A stretch of 10,266 bases of DNA from Rhodospirillaceae bacterium (GTDB taxonomy: Bacteria; Pseudomonadota; Alphaproteobacteria; UBA11073), in assembly GCA_003536545.1 (NCBI GenBank), contig DPZW01000015.1, forward strand, positions 1-10,266. The letters run 5' to 3'. The position numbers and the translations under genes were made by a program. Below the pieces are notes generated by a model. It did not search any database, was not told where the DNA came from, and saw only the letters and a program-made list of their open reading frames with translations. How positions within the stretch are numbered: the stretch's first letter is position 1; every line of letters starts with the position of its first letter. Below, in pieces: positions 1 through 7,570 of the stretch.

Positions 1-775
1 TCATGCACAGTCTATCAAAAGAGACATAGTGCGCGCCTTTTTTGCCGCGCAAAGAAATAGACGTATCACCGACAATTGTATTTTGGTGAAACTCAACCCC
101 CAGCACATCCTTCATAATCTGAATAGATGGTGCCATGGTTTCATCATAATTCATTTTAGTAGGCGGAATACCATATGCACCCAGGCCACCCGGTTTTGCA
201 TTTGCGTCATAAACTTCAACCTTCCAGCCATTTAATGCCAGATGATAAGCCGCCTCCAGGCCGGCAAAGCCGCCGCCAATAATCGCAATGCTTTTGCCAT
301 TTGGTTTTTTAACCCTTGCAGCTGCAACATATTTCCTGATTTCACCATTTTCCAGGCCCCACTGCGCCACTGCCTGCTGCACGGATTTAATAGCCACCGA
401 GTCGCCGCCATTCCGACCATTAAAACATGTGCCCTCGCAATGCCCCTGTTGTGGACAGAGCAAACTATAGGCAGATTCAAAAATAGTTTTTTGCAACTGC
501 AAAGCAAGTGCAGCCCCGGTATTTTTATTGGCCACATTGCTCATCGTATCACGAATATTATGACCAAATGGGCAGCCGGTATGTCCGCCCTGCCCGGATG
601 AACAGGTGGAGCTTTTACAACCCGAACAGTAATTTGCGGATTGCTCTGTGCCATCACTTGTCTGGCGCAGCTGGACGCGTGTTGACCATTTATCTGCGCG
701 CGCATCCACAGGTAATGTCAGACCGCCACCTGGCTTGCCGGCCATGCCTTGAAAATGTCTGGGGGTAAGTGCCAT
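1..775 (-). CDS. gltD: Glutamate synthase small (beta) subunit, N-terminal 258 residues, cut by window edge
   Basis: This is the FAD- and iron-sulfur-containing subunit that takes electrons from NADPH and passes them through 4Fe-4S clusters to the FMN of GltB in the cytoplasm. The frame is open from ATG at 775 to base 1 (258 codons; the family is about 470-490), so the NADPH-binding half lies outside the window. The N-terminal Fer4_20-type cluster domain spans roughly residues 45-150. Its cysteines are C50, C53, C58 and C68, then C107, C113 and C117 in a CPQQGHCEGTC block like the CPQDRLCEGSC of E. coli GltD. An FAD Rossmann motif GGGFAG follows at 167-172, with acidic D190 ending the second strand and YGIP at 201-204. 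The start is 17 bases below the gltB stop, with a weak GGGA ribosome site, so it is co-transcribed with gltB. The C58-to-C68 spacing is longer than usual (nine residues between, against three in E. coli). Related flavoproteins (PreT, formate dehydrogenase-type beta subunits) share this fold, but adjacency to gltB makes gltD the best call. Confidence 0.92.
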   Translation of the reverse strand, partial: MALTPRHFQGMAGKPGGGLTLPVDARADKWSTRVQLRQTSDGTEQSANYCSGCKSSTCSSGQGGHTGCPFGHNIRDTMSNVANKNTGAALALQLQKTIFESAYSLLCPQQGHCEGTCFNGRNGGDSVAIKSVQQAVAQWGLENGEIRKYVAAARVKKPNGKSIAIIGGGFAGLEAAYHLALNGWKVEVYDANAKPGGLGAYGIPPTKMNYDETMAPSIQIMKDVLGVEFHQNTIVGDTSISLRGKKGAHYVSFDRLCM

Positions 776-792
776 TTAGTAAATTCCCATTC

Positions 793-3700
793 TTACAAAA
801 CAAAATTCATTGCGCTTAGCGGGGACTGATAAAATCCCTTCGCTGTTCTATCACCTGGATTCCTGTCATCGCGGTATTGGCGTGCGCCGTTGCCGCAACG
901 GGTTGCGCAGCCACTGCCGCACGTGGATAGAGCAAGCGCAGCGGTTGCTTCCTGCTCCGGGGGAGATTCTTCAAAGTCATTTAAATTGATCAAACCACTT
1001 TCCTTTTTCGGAACAATGACCCAGAAATCCTGGGGCTTCACGTCTGTAAAACTAAAATCTTCTGTTCTCTCAGTGTAATCATGCAGGCGGCTTGCCAGTT
1101 TATCTTTCAACCTGTGCACCATCACGGGTGTCATTGCATATTGGCCATCATGGCTGGTCAATTCGCCCAGACGGAATGCCGCCACGGTTTGTAAATCTGC
1201 CTGGTCTAGATTTTTTTGATCAGGGTCATAATTAAACGCAATGCCACCGTACATACCAGCAAACGCATGTGCGCCCAATTTGCCCAATAATGTCACATCA
1301 CCGCCTGTCATATATTCACAGGCATAGGGCCCCACATCTCCGCTGATGACCGCCGTCGCGCCGCGATTACAAACGGCAAAACGCTGTCCTGCGCCGCCAT
1401 CGCCAAAAAATTCACCGCTGGTTGCGCCGAATAAGGCCGACCCGCCGCACACTGCACGGGGGGCATATTCTGGAATATCATCATTATCAGGACGCTTGAT
1501 CACCAATGTGCCGCCTGTCAGGCCTTCACCTGTGCCGCCGCCGGTTGTGCCTGTATGTTCCAGTGTCATGTGATCGGTGACGTAACAACCCCATGCCTGT
1601 CCTGCTGCGCCCGAAGATTGAATGGTTACCTTCACTGTGTTGGCAACGTTGCTGCCTCTTTTTCTCTCACGCATGATTTCACCGGACAAAACGGTGCCGA
1701 TGTTTCTTTCAGAAATGGTAACCTCGCCCAAGTCAATGACAAGCGGGTCTTCAGGATTTGCATGATTTTGATAAGCCTGCACAGTTGTAAAATTATCATT
1801 CGCTGGCGCAGCGCAGGGCGCGCAACCCTCCAGCGCAGCATTTACAGCTGGCACCGGCGGTGACTGGATCAGCCCATCCAGATCCATCGCATTCCAGAAT
1901 GTATTTTCTGATTTAATCTGGCTGAGAACGCGCGGCGCACTGCCCCGCCATTCTGCCCAGGTTTTATAACCATTGCGTGCCAGTTCTTCGCGCACGCCCT
2001 GTGCCATAAAGGTAAATGTATGAATCAAATTTTGCGCTGTTGCATTGAATTTTTCGCGCAATGTTTCATCCTGCGTGGCCAGACCGCGACCACATTTATT
2101 TTTGTCACACTGGCCCTGCATATCACATCCCATTGCAATCAAGGCCAATGTGCCAAAACCCACACGGTCCGCACCCAATGCAGCGGCAATCATAATATCC
2201 CGGGGTGTGCGCATCATGCCATCTGTTTCCAGTTGCGCGCGATCGCGCAAGCCGTTGCGCTGTAGATCCACATGCGACAACCATAATCCCATTTCGGATG
2301 GCATACCGGTGAAATGAATAGAGGAATCGCCCGCCGCACCCGTGCCGCCGCTATGTCCGGATATTAGGACAATATCAAATCCACCTTTAACCAATCCTAC
2401 CGCAATTGTGCTGACACCACTGGTAGCAACAATTTTCCCGGAAATGCGGGCATCCGGATTCAAGGCTTTCAGATTCCAGCATTGCTGCGCAGTATCTTCA
2501 ATAGAATATTGATTGTGTTGCGGGGGTGGGCTAATCAAATTGGTCCGTGCCGGTGCATAACGCGCACGCGCAGTGCGTTCCGTATTTTTTTCTGCCGGAT
2601 ATTGGCCACCCTCGCCCCACTTTGCGCCCTGGCCGAATTTAACCTGATATTCCTTGGCCGAAAATTGATGTGTTTCCCCATCATAATCGCCGGTCAAATA
2701 ATCGCCAGTCACGCCCCAGCGACCGGAAGCCAGCTGAACTTGCGAAGCTTTATATTTCCATTCATTCAACTGGCCGCCTTCACCACCACAGGCAATCATG
2801 CCTAAATGATGCGCTGCTTCAAAAATTGCCTGCTGCGCCTCTTCACTCACTGCGCCAAAACTCATCGCTTCAATCACAAAATGCCTGAGAATGGATTCAA
2901 CAGACTCAACCTCTTCTATCGCAATGGCCGCACGATCCGATTTAATTTGCAGCATATGCCGTGGATGCAGGGGGCGGTTATAGCGCGCTGTATCCGCTTT
3001 CAGATCAGCAGGAATGTCACCTGGAAACGTGCCGTCATATTTACGCGGGAATGAATCCGCCACCAGGCATGCTTCTTGAAATGCTTGATAATCGCCATGA
3101 TAGGCCGCTTCCTGAATGCGCGTGAAATAGGCACTGTTCCAGCCATGGGGTTCATCGCCTTCTTCGCGCGAATGCTGACGTAAACTGCCCTTATCCGGCA
3201 TCACCGCATGATTGGCGTTATAAGCCGCCAAATGCCGTTTGCGTTCCCAGCTATTGATGCGTTCTGCGCTAAACCCACCCATCACATTGGGCACGCCCAT
3301 CATAAATTCTTCCGTTACTTTTTTACCAAGACCCATGATTTCCAGCTGGTAACCGCCGCGATAGCTGTTGACGTCGGTAATTCCCTTTTTAGCCATAATC
3401 TTCAAAAGACCGCTATTGAGAGATTTCTGGAAGTTTTGAATATGTTCCGCATTCCCGCCATGATGTGCAATCATCGCTTCGGCAAAATTCGGGCAAACCA
3501 CATCTGCGCCGCAAGTAATGGCCATTGCCGCCGAATGGGAATCCCAGACATCATAAGCATTTAAATGCAGAGAAACCTGTTGGCGTTTTTGTCTGCGCAA
3601 CAGGGATGAATGCACGGCGGAAATTGCCATCGCGCCGTTTAAAATAACGCGATTACTCGCCACATTGGCATGGCTGATTTCAATATGGGTGAAACCTTCC

Positions 3701-5541
3701 TCAACAGCTTTTAATGCCTCTGTCTGCAAACGACGCAAAGCCTGAAGGAATGTCTCTGATCCATCGGGGGCAAAAGTGGCATCCAGCACCATCACTTTAT
3801 CCCGCCCGACATGGTCCTTCATCGTCTTGAATTGATGACGCGTTAAAATCGGGCTGTCTAATTCGTAAATTGGTCCGACTACACCATTAATGGGATCACG
3901 CTGACCCAGCCACGTGCGGGTTGAAAACGCATCCGGTTCGCGCAAATAATCAATGGGTGGGTTGGTTACCTGCGCGCACAGCTGGTGCATAAAATGATAA
4001 AGCGGGCGGCGCATTTTTGAAAACGGGGCAATCGGCGTATCATCGCCCATGGAGCTTACCGCTTCCTTGCCATCCAATGCAGCGATGGTGATGACTCTTG
4101 CCTGTTCTTCTTCAGTCATGCCAACCGCATTGGCTGTCCTGATCCAGTTTTCATTGTCATCTTCTGACATCACAGCCGGGCCAAAGGTAACGGCATCAGA
4201 GGTTGCCGCCATATTTGTCAGGGCTTTGTCAAAAATATCCAGATTCTCAAGGCCAATTTCTGCGATCAGACGTTCAGCAATGGCATGATTATTTAAAAAT
4301 TCTTGTGATACCAAATCAACGGCAACCATTTCACCAGGACTCAGAATACGCCGTTCCAATAATTCAGACGGCGCAACGGTGACAGCACCATCCTCTGACG
4401 CTGCGATCAAACGGCCATCACGTGTGCGGCTGACCCACACCGGACGCAATGCATTATCATCCACCTTGGCAATGGCCATATTGCCATCTGTCCCCAAAAG
4501 TCCTGCAGGACCGCTCCACGGTGCTTCCATTGCACGCAGATAACGCGCGAGCTTCAAATGATCCGGCGGCATATTTTCATCGGGAACTTCTGATGTTGTC
4601 ATGCGCATTGCCTGCAACAGGCTCATCCCATTTTCGCGGTAATGACGCAGAATGCCATCCAGATGACCTGAATCTGAACTGCTGACCGGCACCACACCAT
4701 CGCCGTATCGGCCAATGGCCTGCAGCACATTGCCGTTATCTGAATTGATCTCACCATTATGTGCCATAGACGCAAACGGCTGCGCACGCGAAGGTTTTGA
4801 AGTGGTATTCGTGGAATAGCGGTCATGCCCCACGGCAACATGCGTTATCATTTCGCCGCTTGTCAGATCCGGATAGAACTGGCCCAATTTTCCAGGTGCA
4901 ACCATATATTTATAGACGATGGTTTGAGAGGACATGGACAGCACTGCGGCATCGGGATCCGTTACCTCCAGTCTGTTGCCAATCTTGCGCATATTTCTAA
5001 GCAGACCATTCTCAAAATCCTTGGCTGCGATTGCGCCCGATGGCGCGATAATGGCCTGCCAGATTGCCGGTTTTTGCGACAGTGCAATCGGCCCCAGCTG
5101 CGCATCATCTGTGGGCACTTCGCGCCAGACAATATTTCCCAGATCTTTTAAATCTTCTTCAATGTCGCGTTTAATTTCTTCTGCACGCTGTGAATCTGCA
5201 GGGAAAAAGAATTGTCCCACGCCCACATCATGATCCGATGGCGCGCCAGAAATTTTTTGGTATTCTGCTTTGAAAAAATCCTGCGAAAGACCGAATAATA
5301 ATCCGGCACCATCACTGGTTTCACCATCCGCTGCTGTCCCCGCACGATGCGCCATGCGGCCCAATGCAGTTAATGCGTCTGGAATAATGTCTGCACGCGG
5401 TTTACCATCTTCTGCGGCAATCATGATAAGACCGCAGGCGTCATGCTCTGCGCCCGGCTGCTGGCTTACAAGCTCATTAAGCTTATCTATATCGCCACCA
5501 GAATAGTTTTTTCTTGCGCGATTGACCCGTGATGGCGACAT
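793..5541 (-). CDS. gltB: Glutamate synthase large (alpha) subunit
   Basis: This cytoplasmic enzyme hydrolyses glutamine and channels the ammonia to 2-oxoglutarate, which it reduces to glutamate with electrons from GltD. It has 1582 residues from the ATG at 5541. An in-frame ATG at 5553 adds MRIK but has AGG touching the start codon, whereas 5541 has AGGATGAG at a usable distance and gives a 35-residue propeptide, close to the length known for Azospirillum. Catalytic Cys36 lies in EHDACG, and the class II glutamine amidotransferase domain runs to about 420 (AHRAGTAADG, GHDRYSTNT, AHNGEIN). The central domain is about 500-780 (QVTNPPIDYLRE, SYRGG). The FMN/synthase domain is about 855-1190 (ASGRWGVT, GQGAKWGEGGQ, LISPPPQHNQYSIED, SGHSGGTGA). 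The 3Fe-4S cysteines are C1139, C1145 and C1150 (C-x5-C-x4-C). The GXGXG domain is about 1280-1440 (GATSGEFF, CEYMTGGDV). Oddities are a 15-20 residue insertion near 950-967 and a tail with C1541, C1545 and C1549. It is the first gene of gltBD. Confidence 0.97.
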   Translation of the reverse strand: MSPSRVNRARKNYSGGDIDKLNELVSQQPGAEHDACGLIMIAAEDGKPRADIIPDALTALGRMAHRAGTAADGETSDGAGLLFGLSQDFFKAEYQKISGAPSDHDVGVGQFFFPADSQRAEEIKRDIEEDLKDLGNIVWREVPTDDAQLGPIALSQKPAIWQAIIAPSGAIAAKDFENGLLRNMRKIGNRLEVTDPDAAVLSMSSQTIVYKYMVAPGKLGQFYPDLTSGEMITHVAVGHDRYSTNTTSKPSRAQPFASMAHNGEINSDNGNVLQAIGRYGDGVVPVSSSDSGHLDGILRHYRENGMSLLQAMRMTTSEVPDENMPPDHLKLARYLRAMEAPWSGPAGLLGTDGNMAIAKVDDNALRPVWVSRTRDGRLIAASEDGAVTVAPSELLERRILSPGEMVAVDLVSQEFLNNHAIAERLIAEIGLENLDIFDKALTNMAATSDAVTFGPAVMSEDDNENWIRTANAVGMTEEEQARVITIAALDGKEAVSSMGDDTPIAPFSKMRRPLYHFMHQLCAQVTNPPIDYLREPDAFSTRTWLGQRDPINGVVGPIYELDSPILTRHQFKTMKDHVGRDKVMVLDATFAPDGSETFLQALRRLQTEALKAVEEGFTHIEISHANVASNRVILNGAMAISAVHSSLLRRQKRQQVSLHLNAYDVWDSHSAAMAITCGADVVCPNFAEAMIAHHGGNAEHIQNFQKSLNSGLLKIMAKKGITDVNSYRGGYQLEIMGLGKKVTEEFMMGVPNVMGGFSAERINSWERKRHLAAYNANHAVMPDKGSLRQHSREEGDEPHGWNSAYFTRIQEAAYHGDYQAFQEACLVADSFPRKYDGTFPGDIPADLKADTARYNRPLHPRHMLQIKSDRAAIAIEEVESVESILRHFVIEAMSFGAVSEEAQQAIFEAAHHLGMIACGGEGGQLNEWKYKASQVQLASGRWGVTGDYLTGDYDGETHQFSAKEYQVKFGQGAKWGEGGQYPAEKNTERTARARYAPARTNLISPPPQHNQYSIEDTAQQCWNLKALNPDARISGKIVATSGVSTIAVGLVKGGFDIVLISGHSGGTGAAGDSSIHFTGMPSEMGLWLSHVDLQRNGLRDRAQLETDGMMRTPRDIMIAAALGADRVGFGTLALIAMGCDMQGQCDKNKCGRGLATQDETLREKFNATAQNLIHTFTFMAQGVREELARNGYKTWAEWRGSAPRVLSQIKSENTFWNAMDLDGLIQSPPVPAVNAALEGCAPCAAPANDNFTTVQAYQNHANPEDPLVIDLGEVTISERNIGTVLSGEIMRERKRGSNVANTVKVTIQSSGAAGQAWGCYVTDHMTLEHTGTTGGGTGEGLTGGTLVIKRPDNDDIPEYAPRAVCGGSALFGATSGEFFGDGGAGQRFAVCNRGATAVISGDVGPYACEYMTGGDVTLLGKLGAHAFAGMYGGIAFNYDPDQKNLDQADLQTVAAFRLGELTSHDGQYAMTPVMVHRLKDKLASRLHDYTERTEDFSFTDVKPQDFWVIVPKKESGLINLNDFEESPPEQEATAALALSTCGSGCATRCGNGARQYRDDRNPGDRTAKGFYQSPLSAMNFVL

Positions 5542-5548
5542 TTTAATT

Positions 5549-5556
5549 CTCATCCT
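5549..5556 (-). promoter_or_regulatory. Ribosome binding site of gltB that decides its start
   Basis: On the minus strand this reads AGGATGAG, followed by seven bases (AATTAAA) and the ATG at 5541. The upstream candidate ATG at 5553 lies inside this stretch, with AGG directly touching it, which is too close for ribosome binding. This favours 5541 as the gltB start. It is a reading of spacing only; N-terminal protein data would not settle it because the propeptide is removed in this family. Confidence 0.55.
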
Positions 5557-5581
5557 AATTTTTATAAGAAATAATGTGGCT

Positions 5582-5610
5582 TTTCTAATGTTTCAGAGGG
5601 CAAATGTCAA
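5582..5610 (-). promoter_or_regulatory. Sigma70-like promoter for gltBD
   Basis: The minus strand carries a perfect -35 hexamer TTGACA at 5610-5605, a 17-base spacer, and TAGAAA at 5587-5582 as a -10 hexamer (4 of 6 consensus positions). Transcription would start near 5575, leaving a leader of about 30 bases before the gltB ATG at 5541. It lies in the 139-base gap after the alkene reductase gene, the only sizeable gap in the window, as expected for the head of a separate operon. No strong stem-loop with a T run was seen in the gap, so read-through from the upstream operon is possible. Confidence 0.6.
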
Positions 5611-5692
5611 GATTTAAGCCTGGCAAAATAGCAATTCCCCCCATGGCTACCGCCTGTCGCTGACATTCCAGACGATGCACAGAAATTGAAAA

Positions 5693-6802
5693 TCAGGTGG
5701 CATCTGCAGAATATGCAGGATAATCCGTATAACCCTTTTCATTGCCGCCGTAAAAGGTCGCGCGCTGATAGCGGGCAAGGGCTGCCCCTTGCCGGATACG
5801 CGCCACCAGATCCGGATTGGAAATGTAATAGCGGCCAAAGGCAATTGCATCTGCATCTCCCTGCGCGATGGTGGCTTCGGCAGTTTCAGGTACATAGCCG
5901 CCTGCTGAAATATAGGCACCATTGAACAGAACGCGGAACAATGCAGCAGCGGATGGTGCAGTTTCAACACTGCCATCCTGGCCGCCGGCGTTGGTGGCGC
6001 GGGGTTCTATCACATGCGCATAGGCAATTTGCCGCCTGTTCAGCTTGTTCAGCACATGCGTGAATAATGCTACCGGATCGCTGTCCTGCATATCATTGAA
6101 TGTCCCATAAGGTGACAGGCGCACCCCTGTGCGGCCATGGCCCCAGATGGCGATGACATCATCCACAACCTCAAGCAATAATCGGGCGCGGTTTTCAATG
6201 CTGCCGCCGTAGGCATCGCTGCGCTGGTTGCTGCCATCCTGCAAAAACTGATCGAGCAGATAGCCGTTTGCGCCATGCACTTCCACGCCGTCAAATCCTG
6301 CCTGCTTCGCGTTTTCCGCTGCGCTGCGGAAGTCATCGCGGATGGCGGAAATTTCTGCAAGTGTCAATGCATGCGGCGTTTCATAATCCGCCTGCTTCCA
6401 GTCTGCGGTAAAAACTTTTCCGGTGGGCGCAATCGCGGATGGCGCAACTGGCAGCAGCCCGCCCGGCTGATGTGATGAATGGGAAATGCGCCCTACGTGC
6501 CAGAGCTGCAGAAATATCCTGCCGCCTTTGGCATGCACGGCATCCGTCACCTCGCGCCAGCCGGCAATTTGTTCCGCACTGTGAATGCCGGGGGTTGCGG
6601 GGTAGCCCTGTCCCTGCTGACTGATCTGGGTGGCTTCGGAAATGATCAGGCCTGCAGTGGCGCGCTGCGCATAATATTCCGCGTTCAACGCATGGGGAAT
6701 ATTCCCCGGCTGGCGGCTGCGCATGCGCGTCAGGGGTGCCATGATGACGCGATTGGGCAATGTCAGATCACCCAGTTTCAACGGTTCAAGCAATTTGGAC
6801 AT
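5693..6802 (-). CDS. Old Yellow Enzyme family alkene reductase (NemA type)
   Basis: This is an FMN-dependent, NAD(P)H-using flavoprotein of the cytoplasm that reduces activated C=C bonds such as enones, maleimides and some nitro compounds. At 369 residues it matches the family's usual 360-370 and is a single TIM barrel. Visible landmarks are the FMN-binding N-terminal strand NRVIMAPLTRMRS with T25, LQLWHVGR at 98-105 (Q99), the substrate-binding pair H176 and N179 with the proton donor Y181 in HGANGYLLDQFL, YGGSIENR at 198-205, R228 in GVRLSPYG, the FMN phosphate loop around GRYYISNPDL at 323-332, and the C-terminal YTDYP. A His/Asn rather than His/His pair and the overall motif set place it with classical NemA/OYE proteins rather than YqjM or 2,4-dienoyl-CoA reductase types. 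The start has a good AGGAG site. It follows the dehydrogenase gene by 9 bases and is the last gene of the operon. The physiological substrate is unknown; lipid-derived enones are a guess from context. Confidence 0.95.
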   Translation of the reverse strand: MSKLLEPLKLGDLTLPNRVIMAPLTRMRSRQPGNIPHALNAEYYAQRATAGLIISEATQISQQGQGYPATPGIHSAEQIAGWREVTDAVHAKGGRIFLQLWHVGRISHSSHQPGGLLPVAPSAIAPTGKVFTADWKQADYETPHALTLAEISAIRDDFRSAAENAKQAGFDGVEVHGANGYLLDQFLQDGSNQRSDAYGGSIENRARLLLEVVDDVIAIWGHGRTGVRLSPYGTFNDMQDSDPVALFTHVLNKLNRRQIAYAHVIEPRATNAGGQDGSVETAPSAAALFRVLFNGAYISAGGYVPETAEATIAQGDADAIAFGRYYISNPDLVARIRQGAALARYQRATFYGGNEKGYTDYPAYSADAT

Positions 6803-6808
6803 GACAGA

Positions 6809-6813
6809 CTCCT
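6809..6813 (-). promoter_or_regulatory. Ribosome binding site of the alkene reductase gene
   Basis: The minus strand reads AGGAG here, six bases before the ATG at 6802. The first two bases of the site (AG, at 6813 and 6812) are also the last two bases of the TAG stop (6814-6812) of the preceding dehydrogenase gene, so ribosomes finishing one gene are positioned at the start of the next. It is the clearest Shine-Dalgarno sequence in the window. Confidence 0.75.
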
Positions 6814-7570
6814 ATGATTTCATGGTTGCAGCAATTCGCAGCGACAACCCGTAAGGCAAGGCCGCGAGCAGTTTCAGGAACAAAGTAAAGCGTTTGGGAA
6901 AATGAATTTCAAAACGGGATGACAACAGGCCGTCTGCAATCGCGCGCGCGGCCTGCTGCGGCGTGATGATCATCGGCATTTTGAAATCATTCTTGTCGGT
7001 CAGCGGCGTGCGGACAAAGCCCGGACTGATCAGCCGCACATCGATATGACGGTGATGTTCGGCGTAAAGACTTTCCGCCAGATTGATAATGCCTGCCTTG
7101 GTTGCGCTATAGGGCTGGCCGCCGGGCAGACCCGTATAACCCGCCACGCTGCCGCACAGTGCCAATTGCGGCCGCCCGCCCTGCAGCTTCAGCATGGGCA
7201 GAGCCGCATGCGCCAGATAAAACGCGCTGGTCAGATTGACATCAATCATCTGCCGTACTGCCGCCAGATCCATCTGATCGGTTTGCATCGGCGTATAGGC
7301 AGCCGCCAGAAAAATAATGCGGTCAATCCGCCCGAAACGCGCCTGAATGGTTTTCGCAGTCAGTGCCACGCCATCCACATCCGCAACGTCTAGTGCAAAG
7401 CTACGATGCGCGCCGCCCAATTCAGCCTGCAAAGCGGCCAGTTCATCCTGCCGCCGTGCAGAGAGTGCCAGGGTTGCGCCGCGCCGTGCCAGCTCGCCCG
7501 CCAGCGCGCGGCCGATGCCGCTGCTTGCGCCAATGATCCAGATGATCTGATTTTGATAATCCTGTTTCAT
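6812..7570 (-). CDS. Short-chain dehydrogenase/reductase (classical SDR), substrate unknown
   Basis: This is a cytoplasmic NAD(P)-dependent oxidoreductase of 252 residues, typical for classical SDRs. The dinucleotide-binding glycines are in GASSGIG (14-20). Basic R39 and R40 in SARR after the second strand suggest NADP(H) preference. D61 in LDVAD contacts adenine. The catalytic tetrad is N112, S141 (CGSVAG), Y154 and K158 (YSATK). The usual NNAG stretch is replaced by LAAA at 88-91. A PGFVRTPLT motif follows the active site. The C-terminal 40 residues carry a hydrophobic stretch (FLKLLAALPYGLSLRI), which could associate with a membrane or form the substrate lid. The ATG overlaps the preceding stop as ATGA and has no clear ribosome site, so its translation is probably coupled. 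A dehydrogenase of this kind belongs to the conserved gene set found with the CFA-type methyltransferase and DUF3833 genes, but its substrate cannot be read from the sequence. Confidence 0.9.
   Translation of the reverse strand: MKQDYQNQIIWIIGASSGIGRALAGELARRGATLALSARRQDELAALQAELGGAHRSFALDVADVDGVALTAKTIQARFGRIDRIIFLAAAYTPMQTDQMDLAAVRQMIDVNLTSAFYLAHAALPMLKLQGGRPQLALCGSVAGYTGLPGGQPYSATKAGIINLAESLYAEHHRHIDVRLISPGFVRTPLTDKNDFKMPMIITPQQAARAIADGLLSSRFEIHFPKRFTLFLKLLAALPYGLSLRIAATMKS

Noticed and set aside
242..601. Plus-strand open frame of 119 codons and the minus-strand frame at 232-537
   Set aside because: Both lie over the gltD coding frame, which is continuous and shows conserved cysteine and FAD motifs; their translations are low in recognisable features.
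1..775. gltD as a truncated pseudogene
   Set aside because: The frame is open to the very first base with no internal stop; the TCA at bases 1-3 is out of frame. The gene is simply cut by the window.
3208..3564. 118-codon plus-strand frame within gltB, and several similar ones across 890-5506
   Set aside because: They are opposite-strand shadows of a 1582-residue conserved gene whose domains are intact throughout.
5541..5553. gltB start at the upstream ATG (5553)
   Set aside because: AGG touches this ATG, leaving no room for ribosome binding, while the in-frame ATG at 5541 has suitable spacing and a propeptide of expected length. The alternative remains possible.
5554..5692. Small RNA, riboswitch or attachment site in the only sizeable gap
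   Set aside because: Apart from promoter-like hexamers, a short direct repeat and a six-C run at 5637-5642, no stable fold or repeat pair was seen.
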